DNA of 64,000 bases from Zelonia costaricensis (Eukaryota; Euglenozoa; Kinetoplastea; Trypanosomatida; Trypanosomatidae), in assembly GCA_030849075.1 (NCBI GenBank), contig JASAOO010003506.1, forward strand, positions 18,769 to 82,768, given 5' to 3'. The position numbers and the translations under genes are program-made. A model generated the notes under the pieces. It saw only the letters and a program-made list of their open reading frames with translations, searched no databases and was not told the DNA's origin. Shown piece by piece: positions 9,788 to 20,415 of the stretch (its first letter is position 1; each line of letters begins with the position of its first letter).

Positions 9788-10390
9788 TCACGGCTGGGAT
9801 GGAGGCGGCGCAGCAGCCTGGGCCCCGTCGCGCTCTTGCAGGGGTGGTGCGCGGAGCCTCTGGCGCCCTGCACGTGCGACGGCTGCGATGAGCGTCTCCA
9901 CGTCGTCGTTCTCGCGCGCCTCCGGCGACAACAACCTCCACTCCATGGCGCCCGCCTGGAAGCCCTGCGCCGCAAACTTGCGTCCAAAGTGGCTCACGAA
10001 TTGGCTGTACTTGGACTGGCCAGACCGTGCGGGGCCCTCTCGCCTCGGTCGCCTGCTACGCTGCGGTTGCCTCGACGCACTGGGCGCGGCCGGGGTCACG
10101 CTTGCCTCTGCTGGAGGCCACAGGGTCGCCACCTCGTACGCACCCCCGTCCTCCACGTGGAAGCGACCCCGCGCGTTCACGGCGCAGATCGTGAAGCCGA
10201 ACACACGCCCAGCCGACGTGCTGCCGTCCTGCGCTGGCGCCGCAGCGGCAGGCGCCGAGCCCGGCTGAGCCCAGATGAGGACCGCGCGCTGCCCAAATGC
10301 CGCCTTCACGTCGTGTGTGCCGTCCGCTGATGTGTGGGCCACGCCGTTCACCGTGTACGAGCACCCCACCGAGCGTTCCGTGTTGTACAT
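9788..10390 (-). CDS. Hypothetical protein, 200 aa
   Basis: I do not recognise this family. The N-terminal half (to about residue 95) is beta-rich, with Cys at position 10, while the middle is basic and Ser/Arg/Pro-rich. The segment at about 125-160 (KYSQFVSHFGRKF...MEWRLLSPEAR) has the Y..F...W..LS.E spacing of an HMG-box-like helix set, but it is short and this is weak. The start is well supported: a coding-strand pyrimidine tract lies at about 10440-10500, a CTAG with the splice AG at about 10434, and 10390 is the first ATG after it. It lies in the same direction as all neighbours. A longer plus-strand frame across the same DNA has no recognisable domain and runs against the array. Confidence 0.7.
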   Translation of the reverse strand: MYNTERSVGCSYTVNGVAHTSADGTHDVKAAFGQRAVLIWAQPGSAPAAAAPAQDGSTSAGRVFGFTICAVNARGRFHVEDGGAYEVATLWPPAEASVTPAAPSASRQPQRSRRPRREGPARSGQSKYSQFVSHFGRKFAAQGFQAGAMEWRLLSPEARENDDVETLIAAVARAGRQRLRAPPLQERDGAQAAAPPPSQP

Positions 10391-10896
10391 GACGCCCGAG
10401 CGCGGGCTGCCACGTTTGAAGTGTGAAAGTTGAGCTAGGCGAAAGCGATTGGATGGGGAGCGAGTGGATGGGGGAGGTCAGGAAGGGGGCGACGGGTTGA
10501 GAATGCGCTTCATGGTGCGCATGAGAACCGAGCACAGCGACATGGGCACCTGGCCGATGGGGCGGGCGAGGAGGCTTAGCGGTGCTTGCTGTGCATCAGG
10601 TGCCGGCGAGGGGCGCGTCTCGCTACCCCACCGCCGCCCCCGAGGCGCCGCAAGAAAGGGTGCGGCTCTCCGTGTTGCCGCAGCGTGCACGGGCGGCTGC
10701 GCCGTCGGTCACGCTTTTCTTCTGTGTTTGGTACGTCTCTCGTCTCCTCCACGGCACTTACGCGTTTGGTGGTTTGTGAGTCGTCGTCCTGCACCGCGGC
10801 AGACGCGATGCGGCGCCGTCCTCGTCATGCCGGACCCACGACACACAGTCGACGTTGCGGACAGCGACGGCGCGCCGTGACCGATGCCTGGACCTC
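10391..10896. other. Intergenic, UTRs
   Basis: The purine-rich plus-strand sequence at about 10440-10500 is the pyrimidine tract for the 200-aa gene. The remainder should be 3' UTR of the upstream helical protein gene. No gene is seen. Confidence 0.55.
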
Positions 10897-13431
10897 TCAG
10901 TCGAGCCTGGCGGTGTCGCTGTCGCCCCGCAGTGCGCACACCAGCTCCGGTGTTGGCGTCTCTCCCGCGCAGACGAGCGCGGCCACCAGATACGCCTTCT
11001 GCTCCGGCGTCCACGGCGCACGAGGGGCCTGCTGCTGGAGCAGCGACACGCCCTTCGCCTGCACGGCGGCCGCCAGCGCCGAGGCACGGTGCACCTCGTA
11101 CACGGCGCCGTCGCCAAGCAGCACCGCGCACTCGACGAGCTCCGCCGCCGTTGTGCAGGCGGGCACGGCCGCCTCAAGCAGCTGGTCCAGCAGCGTCGAG
11201 AGGATCAGCGCCGCGGTTGCGGTGGAGGCGGCGCCGGTGCCGCGCGGCAGCGCCCCGGTGAGTCGGATCAAAGCGCAGAGTTCGTGGGTGGGCAGCGTGG
11301 CGGACTTGAGCAGCGACGCCGTCTGGCCCAGGCGCCGCGTGAGCAGCATCATGTAGGCGCTCTCCAGAGCCGGCGGGCTGCGCCGCCGCTCCTCGAGGCA
11401 GCGCACGAGGAGCTCGGCTTGGGCGGCGGTCACGACACGCTGCTGCTCCTGTATGAGCAGGCGCACGTACACGTCCAGCACCGTGTCCGAGACTCGCACG
11501 TGCCCAGCAGCCGTTGCCGGCTGGGCGAGAGCCACTGTCAAGTACTGCACCACGCTCGGCAGCATGCCGGACGCACGGGACGTGTGCGTCTCCAGCTGGG
11601 CGAGGAGGAGCGGTCGCAGCGGCTGCACCGACGCAGCCACAACAGCGGCGGCCCCATCGACGGCAGACAGCAGCTGCAGCGTCGACGGGACGGCGAGTAC
11701 TGCCGCAGAGACGTGCAGCTCTTGCACGCACGCCTCGACGAGGGCCAGCGCAGCAGCCGCTGACGGCACCGCGTCGGACGCGGCTTCAGACGGAGGCGGG
11801 GACAGCAGCAGTGCTGTGGCCCCGCTCAGCGCCGCGGCCACCACCAGCTCCGTGCAGCGAGCAAGCCGCTCTCGTCCGTTGGGCCAGTGCTGCTCGGGGC
11901 GAGCGGTGCTCTGAAGCTCGAGCTCCAGCTGGCGCAGCCGCCCTTCCTCGTCACGCAGCCCCGGTGTCGCCGCTCCACCGTGTGAGGCAGCCCGCAGGTA
12001 GGCCGCGACGCAGTGCCAGCCCCACAGCTCGTCGCCACGCAGCACGTCCCACGCGCGCGCGGAGCAACCCGACAGCACCGTCTCCAGCGCGGCACGGAGC
12101 TGAACCCCCTGAGAGGCCGGGTCCGTCGGCGCATCATTCGGCTGATCTGCTTGGCAGAAACCGTCCCGGTGCTCGAGGCAGAGCACCTCCAGCGCAGCAC
12201 GTGGCGAGCGCACGGGGCCCGCATGCACAACCTGCAGCAGCTGCCGTACTGCGTGATGGCGCACCTTGCGCAGCAGCATGTCCAGCTCGGCCTCGCCGTC
12301 CACCTCGACAGACCCCGGGGAAGGGGCCCACCGTGTGCCTGCGGGCGGCGTGCCGGGGCGACTCAGTGGCTGCACGCTGCGGAGTACCTGCAAGCAGAGC
12401 CCCTCCGCCAGCGCGCTGCGCAGCGTGAAGTGCGCAACGACGAGGCGCAGCTCCGCCGCTGGGACGGGACGGCGCAGGAGCAGTGTGAGCAGCAGCCGTA
12501 CCAGCGCGCCGTCCGAGAGCGTGTTGGTGGTGAAGCGCAGCAGCTGAGCGGTGGCCCCCGCGGCGCTCTCCATGTCATTCGATGGGGAAGACGCCAGGGA
12601 CGGCGACGCGCCACTCGCGGATGTGCGGCGGCGCCGTCCACGTCCGGCGCGGCTCTCGCGCTCCAACGCGCCGCTGGTGCTGTTGTCGGCGGCGGTGCAG
12701 ACGACGTGCAGCAGCTCCGCTTGGGCCTCGCCGAGGAGTTCGGGCTGCAGCAGCAGCGCCTGCGTCACGGTGAGACGACTGACTTGGTGCATGCGCGGGT
12801 ACAGCAGCATCGCCCGCCTGCACAGCGTCGCCCACTGCGACTGCAGCGGCGACGCGAGCTGCAGCGTGGCCATGCTCCACAGCACCGCCGCGACGTCGTG
12901 CTCGGCCAGCTGCGGCTCGCAGTGGTGCAGCCGCGCAAAGCAGTCTCTCACGAACGGCAGGTGCGCCTGTGCGGGGCAGGCCTTGGCAACGGCGTGCACG
13001 GCAGCGATCAAGACGCGCGGCCGCCAGGTCTGCAGCGCCATCGTGTCCACATGCGCGTCGAGCAGCTGCGCCAGCGCTGCGCACCGCTCCTCCGGCCAGA
13101 AGCGCGGCGTCGCGCGCAGCACCACGAAGAGCACGACGAGGACGTCTGCCGGCACCGCAGCGTGCGGGGGTAGCGCCGCGAGCCTTGACAGCGTGGCGCC
13201 GGCGCAGTCCTGCAGACGCCGCACCAGCACGGCGTCGCCGGCGCTGCTGCCCGACGTGCGCGTGAGCAGGACGAGCGAGCGGGTGGCGCTGACCAGGTGC
13301 GTCAACTCCGGCGTTGCCGACGCTGGGGAGGCCGGCAGCGGTGTGCGCTGCGCTGCCGCAGCGGCGGCTGTGCGGCGCGTACAGAGGTGCGCTGCTCGGG
13401 TTGCGAGCTGACACAACACGGACGGCTGCAT
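10897..13431 (-). CDS. Large Ala/Leu-rich helical protein, probably mitochondrial
   Basis: This 844-aa protein is not a named family. It starts with a short stretch rich in Arg, Ala and hydroxylated residues and poor in acid (QLATRAAHLCTRR), typical of a trypanosomatid mitochondrial import signal. The rest is almost entirely alpha-helical, with repeated Leu/Ala/Val-rich helices such as VLIAAVHAVAKACP and HDVAAVLWSMATLQL. This pattern resembles the helical-repeat (FAST/RAP-type) RNA-binding proteins of mitochondria, but no C-terminal RAP block can be seen, so that remains a suggestion. The frame also has an ATG at 13581; I prefer 13431 because the pyrimidine tract (about 13605-13650) is followed by its first AG at about 13545, which would remove the earlier ATG from the mRNA. 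Confidence 0.8.
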   Translation of the reverse strand: MQPSVLCQLATRAAHLCTRRTAAAAAAQRTPLPASPASATPELTHLVSATRSLVLLTRTSGSSAGDAVLVRRLQDCAGATLSRLAALPPHAAVPADVLVVLFVVLRATPRFWPEERCAALAQLLDAHVDTMALQTWRPRVLIAAVHAVAKACPAQAHLPFVRDCFARLHHCEPQLAEHDVAAVLWSMATLQLASPLQSQWATLCRRAMLLYPRMHQVSRLTVTQALLLQPELLGEAQAELLHVVCTAADNSTSGALERESRAGRGRRRRTSASGASPSLASSPSNDMESAAGATAQLLRFTTNTLSDGALVRLLLTLLLRRPVPAAELRLVVAHFTLRSALAEGLCLQVLRSVQPLSRPGTPPAGTRWAPSPGSVEVDGEAELDMLLRKVRHHAVRQLLQVVHAGPVRSPRAALEVLCLEHRDGFCQADQPNDAPTDPASQGVQLRAALETVLSGCSARAWDVLRGDELWGWHCVAAYLRAASHGGAATPGLRDEEGRLRQLELELQSTARPEQHWPNGRERLARCTELVVAAALSGATALLLSPPPSEAASDAVPSAAAALALVEACVQELHVSAAVLAVPSTLQLLSAVDGAAAVVAASVQPLRPLLLAQLETHTSRASGMLPSVVQYLTVALAQPATAAGHVRVSDTVLDVYVRLLIQEQQRVVTAAQAELLVRCLEERRRSPPALESAYMMLLTRRLGQTASLLKSATLPTHELCALIRLTGALPRGTGAASTATAALILSTLLDQLLEAAVPACTTAAELVECAVLLGDGAVYEVHRASALAAAVQAKGVSLLQQQAPRAPWTPEQKAYLVAALVCAGETPTPELVCALRGDSDTARLD

Positions 13432-13985
13432 CACGCGTGAGGCGCGCGTGCCCGCAGCTGGCTGAGAGACGGCAAAGCGCGGTCTTCCCTGGCGGGAGCG
13501 GGGTGAGGCAGGAGGAGGCGGGGAGCGTGTCGGCACCGCGCGTCCTGGGGTGGAGGGACGTTGGGCGTGCCGGTGCATCACGGCAAAGCCCGTGACGTGG
13601 ACAGGGGGAGGCGATGGTGGAGAAAAGAGTCACAGAGAAGTCGTACGCGCACGGGGCCGGGCTCACAGAGCCGATAGGCGACGCGCTCGAGCGGCGCTGT
13701 GACAGCGCTGCATGTTAGCCCACATCGCTGCCGGTGACGTGCTGCCCGGTGGAGGGGCAGCGGATGTCCACGCAATGCAAACACAAGTCCGCAGTTCTCT
13801 CTTGGTTTCTTTTGGGCTCTTTACTCCGTCTGTGCTTCACGTGGAAAGGGGGCATCGCCGCACGGCTAGCGCGCAGCGGAGTGTCTGGTGTGGGGTGCTG
13901 TCGATCGCAGCCGCGCAAACAAGCCCGTCGTGGTACTGTAGGAGTATAGCAGGTAAACTACGTGGCCGCCAATGCGCCACACCTC
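13432..13985. other. Intergenic, splice region
   Basis: Plus-strand purines at 13605-13650 give the coding-strand pyrimidine tract for the helical protein gene. The 13700-13985 part should be 3' UTR of the Kelch gene. No gene is seen. Confidence 0.55.
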
Positions 13986-15419
13986 TCAGTGCCGCCTCTC
14001 TGTCGAAGCGGTCTGGTCTTCTGCGTCAGGACTGTCTGGCGAATACGGCGGCGGAGGCGGCAACGGTTGCGGCCGGCGTCGCAGGGCAGCATCGAGCAGC
14101 GACCCTGCAAGCCCGCCGCTGGTGCGGTTCGCCTCCAGTGTGTGGCGTGCGCCAGCGGGCATCGGCACCTTCGGCACAGCCCACGGCGGCGCGGTGGCCG
14201 CCCCGATCCACCGCGCGGCGCTCTCGTGCAGTGTCAGCTGCGGGGCGTAGCCGAGGGGCAGCTGGAATAGGTCATCCGCGTTGGCGTGCACGCACAGCCC
14301 GCTGGCGTGGGAGCCGTCCTCAACGGTGGCGAGCTCGCCGCCGAACACGAAGAGCGAGGCGCGGGCGTAGGCGTAGGCGCAGCCGCTGCGTGCCGTGGGC
14401 GCTGGGCTGCCACCGATGCGCAGCGGTTGCCAGTGCGTGTGCGTGCTACCCCGCACCTGTAGCCTCCACACGCGGTGAAAGTACACGTTCCCGTCGCTTC
14501 GGCCCGCATCGCCGCCGAAGAGGTAGACGAAGTTGCTGTGGGCCGCCAGCGCTGACGCGTAGCGGGGCGCCGGGCTGATGAAGTCGCGCACGACGATTTC
14601 GCAGAATGTGTTGAGGAGGGTATTGTACTCGTAGAGGGCTGACTCGAAGTGGAGCCACGGGGGGCTGTCGTCCACGTCTTCCCTGTCAACGGTCCAGAAG
14701 CCGCCGAAGAGGTAGATGCGGTGGCCACAGACGGCGGAGCTGCAGCCGCGCAGGGCGGGCACGTGGTTCGGCGTGTCGGACTCGGAGCCTGGACTGCTGT
14801 AGTTCGTCGGTGACAGGTGCTGCCACTCGAGCGAGGGCACGTGCATGCGCCAGACCGGTGCCGCGCCCACCACCCCCGGGGCGCCGAGGAGCACATACAT
14901 GTAATCCCCCACCACCTGCGCGCAGTGCAGCCGCCGCGCGCCCGGTCCCTCCGGCGGCTCAGGGGCGTGCTGCAGCAATGTCCACCGCCACGTCGTCATG
15001 TCCAGCGCCCACACATCGTCGTAGACCACGGGGCTGTGCAGGTCCTGCCCGCCGTACACGATCATCGTGTCGCCATGCAGGACTGCCGTGTGGCACAGCC
15101 GCGGCGTCATGGCGTCGCTGTTTTCGGGTAAGGTGCGCGTCCACCGGTGCGTCTCGAGGTCGTAGATGAAGACGTTGCAGACGAAGGAGTTGACCGAGCC
15201 GCCGCCGAACAGGATGAGAAAGCGGTCCTGGTAACACACCAGCGTGTGGCAGCACCCAGGCGGCGGCGGGGACGACAGCGCAGCCGACGCGTCTGGTGCC
15301 CCGGACGGCGAGCGCAGCAGCCAGCAAAAAGGGAAGTCGTGACCCACGTCGGCGTTGACTTCGGGGTCATCGTGCAGCATCGCGCGTGCCGGGCCGCGAG
15401 CGCCGAATCTGGGTTGCAT
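13986..15419 (-). CDS. Kelch-repeat protein
   Basis: This 477-aa protein is a Kelch beta-propeller. Repeated blades show a hydrophobic strand ending in GG, followed by Tyr/Asp and a Trp about ten residues on: FLILFGGG...NVFIYDLETHRW, TMIVYGGQD...DVWALDMTTWRW, RIYLFGGFW, FVYLFGGDA and ASLFVFGGEL. Five to six blades can be seen from about residue 55 to 400. No BTB, F-box or catalytic domain accompanies them, so it is a stand-alone propeller likely to mediate protein interactions. The frame is open upstream to 15863 but carries poly-His/Thr encoded by a TG repeat. The ATG at 15419 is the first after the likely splice AG at about 15562, which follows a pyrimidine tract at about 15612-15633. Confidence 0.9.
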   Translation of the reverse strand: MQPRFGARGPARAMLHDDPEVNADVGHDFPFCWLLRSPSGAPDASAALSSPPPPGCCHTLVCYQDRFLILFGGGSVNSFVCNVFIYDLETHRWTRTLPENSDAMTPRLCHTAVLHGDTMIVYGGQDLHSPVVYDDVWALDMTTWRWTLLQHAPEPPEGPGARRLHCAQVVGDYMYVLLGAPGVVGAAPVWRMHVPSLEWQHLSPTNYSSPGSESDTPNHVPALRGCSSAVCGHRIYLFGGFWTVDREDVDDSPPWLHFESALYEYNTLLNTFCEIVVRDFISPAPRYASALAAHSNFVYLFGGDAGRSDGNVYFHRVWRLQVRGSTHTHWQPLRIGGSPAPTARSGCAYAYARASLFVFGGELATVEDGSHASGLCVHANADDLFQLPLGYAPQLTLHESAARWIGAATAPPWAVPKVPMPAGARHTLEANRTSGGLAGSLLDAALRRRPQPLPPPPPYSPDSPDAEDQTASTERRH

Positions 15420-16300
15420 GGGGTCGCGGAGCGTCAGCTCGTCGGAGAGGAGGGAGCAGTCGACCACGCGCTCTGTGAGGGTGACGTTGCGGGCTACAGC
15501 ACACAAAGCTTTGCAGAGGAGCCGAGCGTCGCAGTGCACTCGTCCGGGCCACCGCCAGTGCCTCGGGCACACCGCAATGAGCGGAAAAGCAAATGCAGAG
15601 CAGCACGAGCGCCGACAGGAGAAAGGGGAGAAGATCTGGTGAATGTCAAGGTAGCAGAGTAGGAGAACAACTACAGGCTGCTCGTGTGTGTGCGTGTGTG
15701 TGTGTGTGTGGGCGTTGGCTCGTGTGTCAGTCAGCTTGTCTGTGGGTGGGTGTGTCTTTGTGAGGGGATGCCGTTCATGATAGTGGTAAATTCCATAAGA
15801 AGAAGTCGGGGAGCGTGGCGAGTAGAGCGCTCGCGCTCGGTGGCTGACCACGCATTGCCGCACGGCTGGGCATTCGGCGGCGTGCGGTGTGGTGGGTCCG
15901 CAGTACCTTCAAAGGGGAACGAGGAGGAGGCTCTAGCGCAGTGAGATCGGTGCTTTGATTCGCTGTTTCTTGGTTTGTGTGTGTGTGTGTGTGTGTACTG
16001 GTTGATTATGTCGGTAGCAGTTACGCTGGAGATTCGCAAGAGACGGTGCTGGTTGCACCCAAGTTGCGCCACGAGGGCGATCGATGGAGAGAGAGACACA
16101 CACATACACGGCACTCCGCGTGTCTTTCGCCGCCCCACTGCGCGTTGACGGATCACTCGCGCCTATCCGCGGGAGGTGTGTCCGGAAGGGGGTGGTGAGG
16201 ACGGCCGATCTGCATGTGTGCATGTCTGTGTGTGAGTGGATGGGTGAGGCACGCCGCACTGGAATCGTCGCAGCCCGCGTCGGTGTTCGTCTCCCTCCTC
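15420..16300. other. Intergenic, two TG tracts
   Basis: TG dinucleotide tracts lie at about 15685-15709 and 15976-15997. A purine-rich plus-strand block at 15612-15633 is the splice tract for the Kelch gene. No gene is supported. Confidence 0.6.
15685..15709. repeat. (TG)n-rich microsatellite
   Basis: TG tract with one GC interruption, just upstream of the splice region of the Kelch gene. Confidence 0.85.
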
Positions 16301-19168
16301 TCACAACGCCTTCAACACGTCTGCGCGCTCGTAGTCGTCTCCGGCGGCCTGCAGCCGCGTCAGCCACGCCGGCGCATTCAGCGCCGCGAGCCAAGTGACG
16401 CCAGCGACGCAGCGACCCCACATCGCGAGCTGCTGCAGCACCGCCCACCGCAGGGGCTCCTCGCCGTCCCCGTCGTCATCGCCCTCTGCTGGCTCACCTT
16501 CTGCCGCCTCCGTCGGAAGGGCAGCGGCCGCCACGCACTCCCGCCACCGCGCGACGCACAACACGAGGGAGTCGGCCAGCTCGCGGCCAGGCACGTGCCC
16601 GGCGTCCGACAGCGCGCGCCCGCACTGGGCCAGCACGTGCACACGCCGCGCCCCATCCGACGCCGTGAAGGCCGGGTGCGGCTGCAGCAGCCACCGCAGC
16701 AGGTCGTGCAGCGCGGCGGCGGTGGAGGCGGCGGCGGCGACGGGCTGCACGAACACCTCGTCGAGGGCGAGGACCAGCTCGCGTGTGGCGGTGTCTTCAC
16801 TGTGCGGCTGCGCGAAGAAGCGGCTGAGGCCTGCCAGGAGCAGTGCTGGCTGCTGCCCAGGCGCCACCGCTGCGGCTGCAATTCGCAGGAAGTACTGCAC
16901 AAGGTGCGGGTGCTCCGCATGCCACCCGTCCAGCAAAGAGGCGAGCGCATCGCCGCTCCACGTGGCAGCCTCGCAGTGCCGGCGCGCTCGCTGCGCCACC
17001 GCCTCGCACACGCGCCCCTCCAGCGTCTGTACCTCTTCGGCAGAGAGGTGGGCGACACAGGCAAGGGTGTGGGCGAGGGCGTCGACGGTGTCCAGACTCG
17101 GCGTCGCTGCCCCCGCCGTGGCGCAGAGCAGCGCCTGCGTGTACGCATCCTGCTGCGCGAGGAGGCCGAGCGCCGACTCCGGCAGCGCGGCGACACCGCC
17201 GGCCAGCAGCAGGGCGAGCTCATCCACGGCCCTGTGCCGCGTGGCAGCTGCCGCGGCGGCGGCGCCCGGTGCTGGTGTGGACGTCGCACACTGCCAGAGT
17301 GTCGCCACGAGGGGGGCGCTGCCCTCTCGCACTCGGGCCAGCGCCTGCTCGTCGCCGCGCCGCGCCAGCGCCAGCACCGCTGCCGTCGCTGCAGCCGCCA
17401 CGTCCAGCACGGCGAGCTTGCCCTCCGCGTCACGGGGCGCGTCGAGCGTCGTCAAGGCGCTCATGAGCGCCGCCGCGACACGCGAAGTGGTGGAGAGGGC
17501 GGCGCCGCCGTCACTCGAAGCCGGCGCCCGCGCGTGTCGGGCCACAGTGCACGGCAGTAGCGGCGACTGCACAAGCAGCGCCGCGGGCACGCTAGACTCA
17601 AGCCACCAGAGCAACGAGTCCGCGTGCGCCATCACGAGCACCAGCCGCGTGCCCGGCTCTGCCGCGGCAGCGCAGATCTCGTCCGCGGTGAGCGGCCCCA
17701 GCAGTGCGGTGAGGCGCTCGTACGAGGTGAAGACAGCCAGCTCCACCTCGTCGTGCGCCACCTCGAAGTCCTCCACCTCATCGTCGGCCACACGCCGGGC
17801 CACATGCGCGGCGATAGCGCACCACTCCGGCCGCGTAAAGCCGCTCTGCGTGAGGCGGGCCGCGAGGGCGCCGGTGCAGCCGCCGAGAAACGACCGCAGC
17901 TGCACCGCCGCCGCGGCCTTCTCCGCGTTCGCAAGGCACGTCTGCTCCGCGAAGTCAGCGAAGTCGTCCGGGTCGTCGTCCGCCTCCATCACTGGCAGCG
18001 GCGCCGGCTGCAGTGCCTGCGTGAGCGCGCTGAGGCCCTCGCAGACGTGGCACACGGCGGTTGCCGGCGCCGCCGGGGACTGCAGCAGCAGCGCCACTCG
18101 GTCCGCTGCGGCGGAGAAGAGGCGGAAGAGCGGCACGTCGCCGGCCTGCTGTGTCACCATCGCCTCCGTCGACGCCTCCAGCGCTGCCGCAATCACACGG
18201 CTCACCGCCGCCCAGTCCACCGAGGCCGCCGATGCCGCCGTCACCGGCTGCAGCACCGGCGGCAGCGCCCCCAGCAGTAGTGCCTCGGCCGCGGCGTTCA
18301 CAAGTGTCTGACAGCGCAGCACGTTGCACACCAAGTCCAGGACCGCGGCCGGGCACGGCGACGGCGGCGACGCCGCCACGGCCGCGTCGAGGCGGCGCAG
18401 GCAGTGCTGCCACACGGGGCTGGCCGGCAGGGCGGCCCAGAAGGTCTCCGCCACCTCCTGCGGCTCACCGTACATCGCCTCCAGCAGGAAGCGCACCGCC
18501 GCGTCGGTGGCGCGCAGCAGCAGCGGCATGTCGGCCTCCGCCGCCAGCGGGGACTGCAGAACAATCTCGAGGTGCTCCTGCAGCTGGCGCCGCTGCGTGG
18601 CCCGGCGTATGGACCCGATCTGCACGCGCCGGTCCGCCAGGAGGTCGGCGACGTCGATCAGAACGCACAGGGCGAGGCGGGACTCGTCCGCCACGGCGCC
18701 GCTCTCGCCGCTGCCGCCGATCCACGCATGCAGGCGCTCCACGAGGCTGTCCTCTAGCACAATGAGCAGGCACGCGACGCACTGCACGAGCTGGCGGCGG
18801 GCTGCCGAGTGGGCGGCGGTGGCGGGCAGGACGGCCAGGTAGAGGTGCAGGAGCTCGTCCAACGCGGCGGGGCGGCGATCCAGTGGCTGGGCGAGGCTTT
18901 CGAGCAGCACCTGGACGCAGAAGTGTCGGTTGAGGACGCAGACGTAGCTGAGCAGCGACGGGGCGGCCGCATCGTGCACGGTGCGGAGCAGCAGCTGGGG
19001 GGCGATGGTGCGGGCCGCAGGGGTGCCGCCCGCGTCGAGGGAGTGGTCAACGGCGTGCTTGAGGAGTTGATTCGATGCGGTGTCACCGCACGTGGCGAAG
19101 TGCACGGCGGCCGCCATCGCCGCGCCGTCCTCGACCGCCGCCGCCGCCGCCGCCGCAGGGCCGCCCAT
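16301..19168 (-). CDS. Importin-beta superfamily protein (transportin-3/importin-13-like), tentative
   Basis: This 955-aa, helix-dominated protein is built of repeated Leu/Ala-rich antiparallel helices, consistent with HEAT repeats along its whole length. That length matches the transportin-3/Mtr10 and importin-13 karyopherins (about 920-970 aa). A central acidic DDPDDFADFAEQ segment (about residues 391-402) resembles the conserved (D/E)(D/E)F..FR stretch of that subfamily. If correct, it carries cargo such as RNA-binding proteins through nuclear pores under control of Ran. The sequence is strongly diverged and a different HEAT-repeat protein cannot be excluded. The N-terminus opens with poly-Ala encoded by a GCC repeat (19137-19157 on the plus strand as gccgcc); a second in-frame ATG (residue 18, 19118) is an alternative start. 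Confidence 0.6.
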   Translation of the reverse strand: MGGPAAAAAAAVEDGAAMAAAVHFATCGDTASNQLLKHAVDHSLDAGGTPAARTIAPQLLLRTVHDAAAPSLLSYVCVLNRHFCVQVLLESLAQPLDRRPAALDELLHLYLAVLPATAAHSAARRQLVQCVACLLIVLEDSLVERLHAWIGGSGESGAVADESRLALCVLIDVADLLADRRVQIGSIRRATQRRQLQEHLEIVLQSPLAAEADMPLLLRATDAAVRFLLEAMYGEPQEVAETFWAALPASPVWQHCLRRLDAAVAASPPSPCPAAVLDLVCNVLRCQTLVNAAAEALLLGALPPVLQPVTAASAASVDWAAVSRVIAAALEASTEAMVTQQAGDVPLFRLFSAAADRVALLLQSPAAPATAVCHVCEGLSALTQALQPAPLPVMEADDDPDDFADFAEQTCLANAEKAAAAVQLRSFLGGCTGALAARLTQSGFTRPEWCAIAAHVARRVADDEVEDFEVAHDEVELAVFTSYERLTALLGPLTADEICAAAAEPGTRLVLVMAHADSLLWWLESSVPAALLVQSPLLPCTVARHARAPASSDGGAALSTTSRVAAALMSALTTLDAPRDAEGKLAVLDVAAAATAAVLALARRGDEQALARVREGSAPLVATLWQCATSTPAPGAAAAAAATRHRAVDELALLLAGGVAALPESALGLLAQQDAYTQALLCATAGAATPSLDTVDALAHTLACVAHLSAEEVQTLEGRVCEAVAQRARRHCEAATWSGDALASLLDGWHAEHPHLVQYFLRIAAAAVAPGQQPALLLAGLSRFFAQPHSEDTATRELVLALDEVFVQPVAAAASTAAALHDLLRWLLQPHPAFTASDGARRVHVLAQCGRALSDAGHVPGRELADSLVLCVARWRECVAAAALPTEAAEGEPAEGDDDGDGEEPLRWAVLQQLAMWGRCVAGVTWLAALNAPAWLTRLQAAGDDYERADVLKAL
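19137..19157. repeat. Trinucleotide (GCC)n repeat in coding sequence
   Basis: Tandem gcc triplets encode the poly-alanine near the N-terminus of the karyopherin-like gene. The repeat may vary in length between strains. Confidence 0.8.
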
Positions 19169-20415
19169 TGCGTGCAGGGTGAGGTGCTACAGAGGGGGCG
19201 GGGAGGGAGGGCCGGGTGGCGAAGAAGGCCTCTTCAAAGAGGTGCAACCAGAAGGAAAACGTGCGAGCTCGCGGCAGCGTTGGCGTGTCTGTAAAGGTGT
19301 GAAGACACTCACGTGTGTCGGTGTGTGTTTGTGTGCGTAGGGGAGGAAGAACGGGGGATGAGTGTCGAGCCGGCGTGCGCCTAGTGAGAAGGGCACGCAC
19401 ACCACCGCGAACTGCGGACGCAGACGTGCCAGCAGGCGACGAGAAATGCGCGTATGGATGCGGAGAGATGGAAGTGGCATGGATCACGACGGACGCGACA
19501 GTGCGCACCCTCCTCGCAGAGCATTGCGACAAGATCGGGCACAGAAAGGGGGAGGCAGCGGTCACGGTCAACGGGCGTAGAGAGCCGTTGAAGCGTCATC
19601 GATTGCGACACGCGGCAGCCGTTCGATGCCACTCCACCCTCCCCTTCCTCTGTCGCTCTCGAGAGCTGTAAACTCGAGAGATGTCTGACGCGTTGCAGCG
19701 TTGTGGTGTCGAGACATCAATAGCGACCGGCACGCGGCACGGACGGAAAGACTAAGCGATGCCGGGTGCGTGCGTCACAAGGAGTTCGTGCTGTGAGAAA
19801 AGGCAAGAGCATTTCAGCACGGGTGCGCACGCGGCGCCACGTAAACACCGCGGCGCACTGCGCGCCGCGGCGGGACGCTGATGGGTTGGGCGGGGTTAGA
19901 GAGGAGCGAGACGGAAACGGAAGGAGGCTCGATCTCGCTACGCCCGTGCCGCACCCGTGCGTTCAGACAGCAGCCTCCTTCAGCGACTTAAGTGCAGCGC
20001 TGTGGAGTGTCCACTCAGGTGCTCCGGCATTGATGCCACAGTACCTTCGCCTTCTGCTCTCTCCCACGCGCACCACGCGTGCGGTAACGAGCCCATTCGG
20101 CTTCCCTCGTCTCCCCCACCCGCCCTCTCCTCGCTCTCCGAGGTGCTGCGATGCTCGCAGCGTCCATCACCCGGACCCCCCCCGCCCATCACCATCTGCG
20201 CGTGGCCTCTCCTCTACCACACAAACACACAGACAACGGAGCCGCGCGCCGGGCCGCAGCACGCTGTTGCCGACCACGGGTGGAGAAGGCGTGTCAGTAC
20301 AGGGGAGCAGAGGCATCGAAGCCGTGCCTTCCCCCCCCCCCTCCTCCCCTTTCACCTCACCCCCCCCGCCGCTGGACCAACCGTTACTCACAACAGACAA
20401 TAAAGGAACCCCAAC
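19169..20415. other. 1.2-kb intergenic stretch
   Basis: No frame here has a recognisable domain on either strand. C-rich runs lie at about 20328-20365, immediately downstream of the small membrane-protein gene, and a short TG-rich tract at about 19318-19335. It most likely comprises the 3' UTR of the 187-aa gene and the splice region of the karyopherin-like gene. Confidence 0.55.

Noticed and set aside
9344..10330. Plus-strand frame of 328 codons over the 200-aa gene
   Set aside because: Antisense to a gene with good splice signals and composed of Arg/Ala-rich sequence.
12013..13173. Plus-strand frame of 386 codons opposite the helical mitochondrial-type gene
   Set aside because: Arg/Gln/Leu-rich shadow, no recognisable motif, wrong direction for the array.
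16395..18311. Plus-strand open frame of 638 codons opposite the karyopherin-like gene
   Set aside because: Ser/Ala/Arg-rich translation caused by high G/C at codon position three of the minus-strand gene; no domain.
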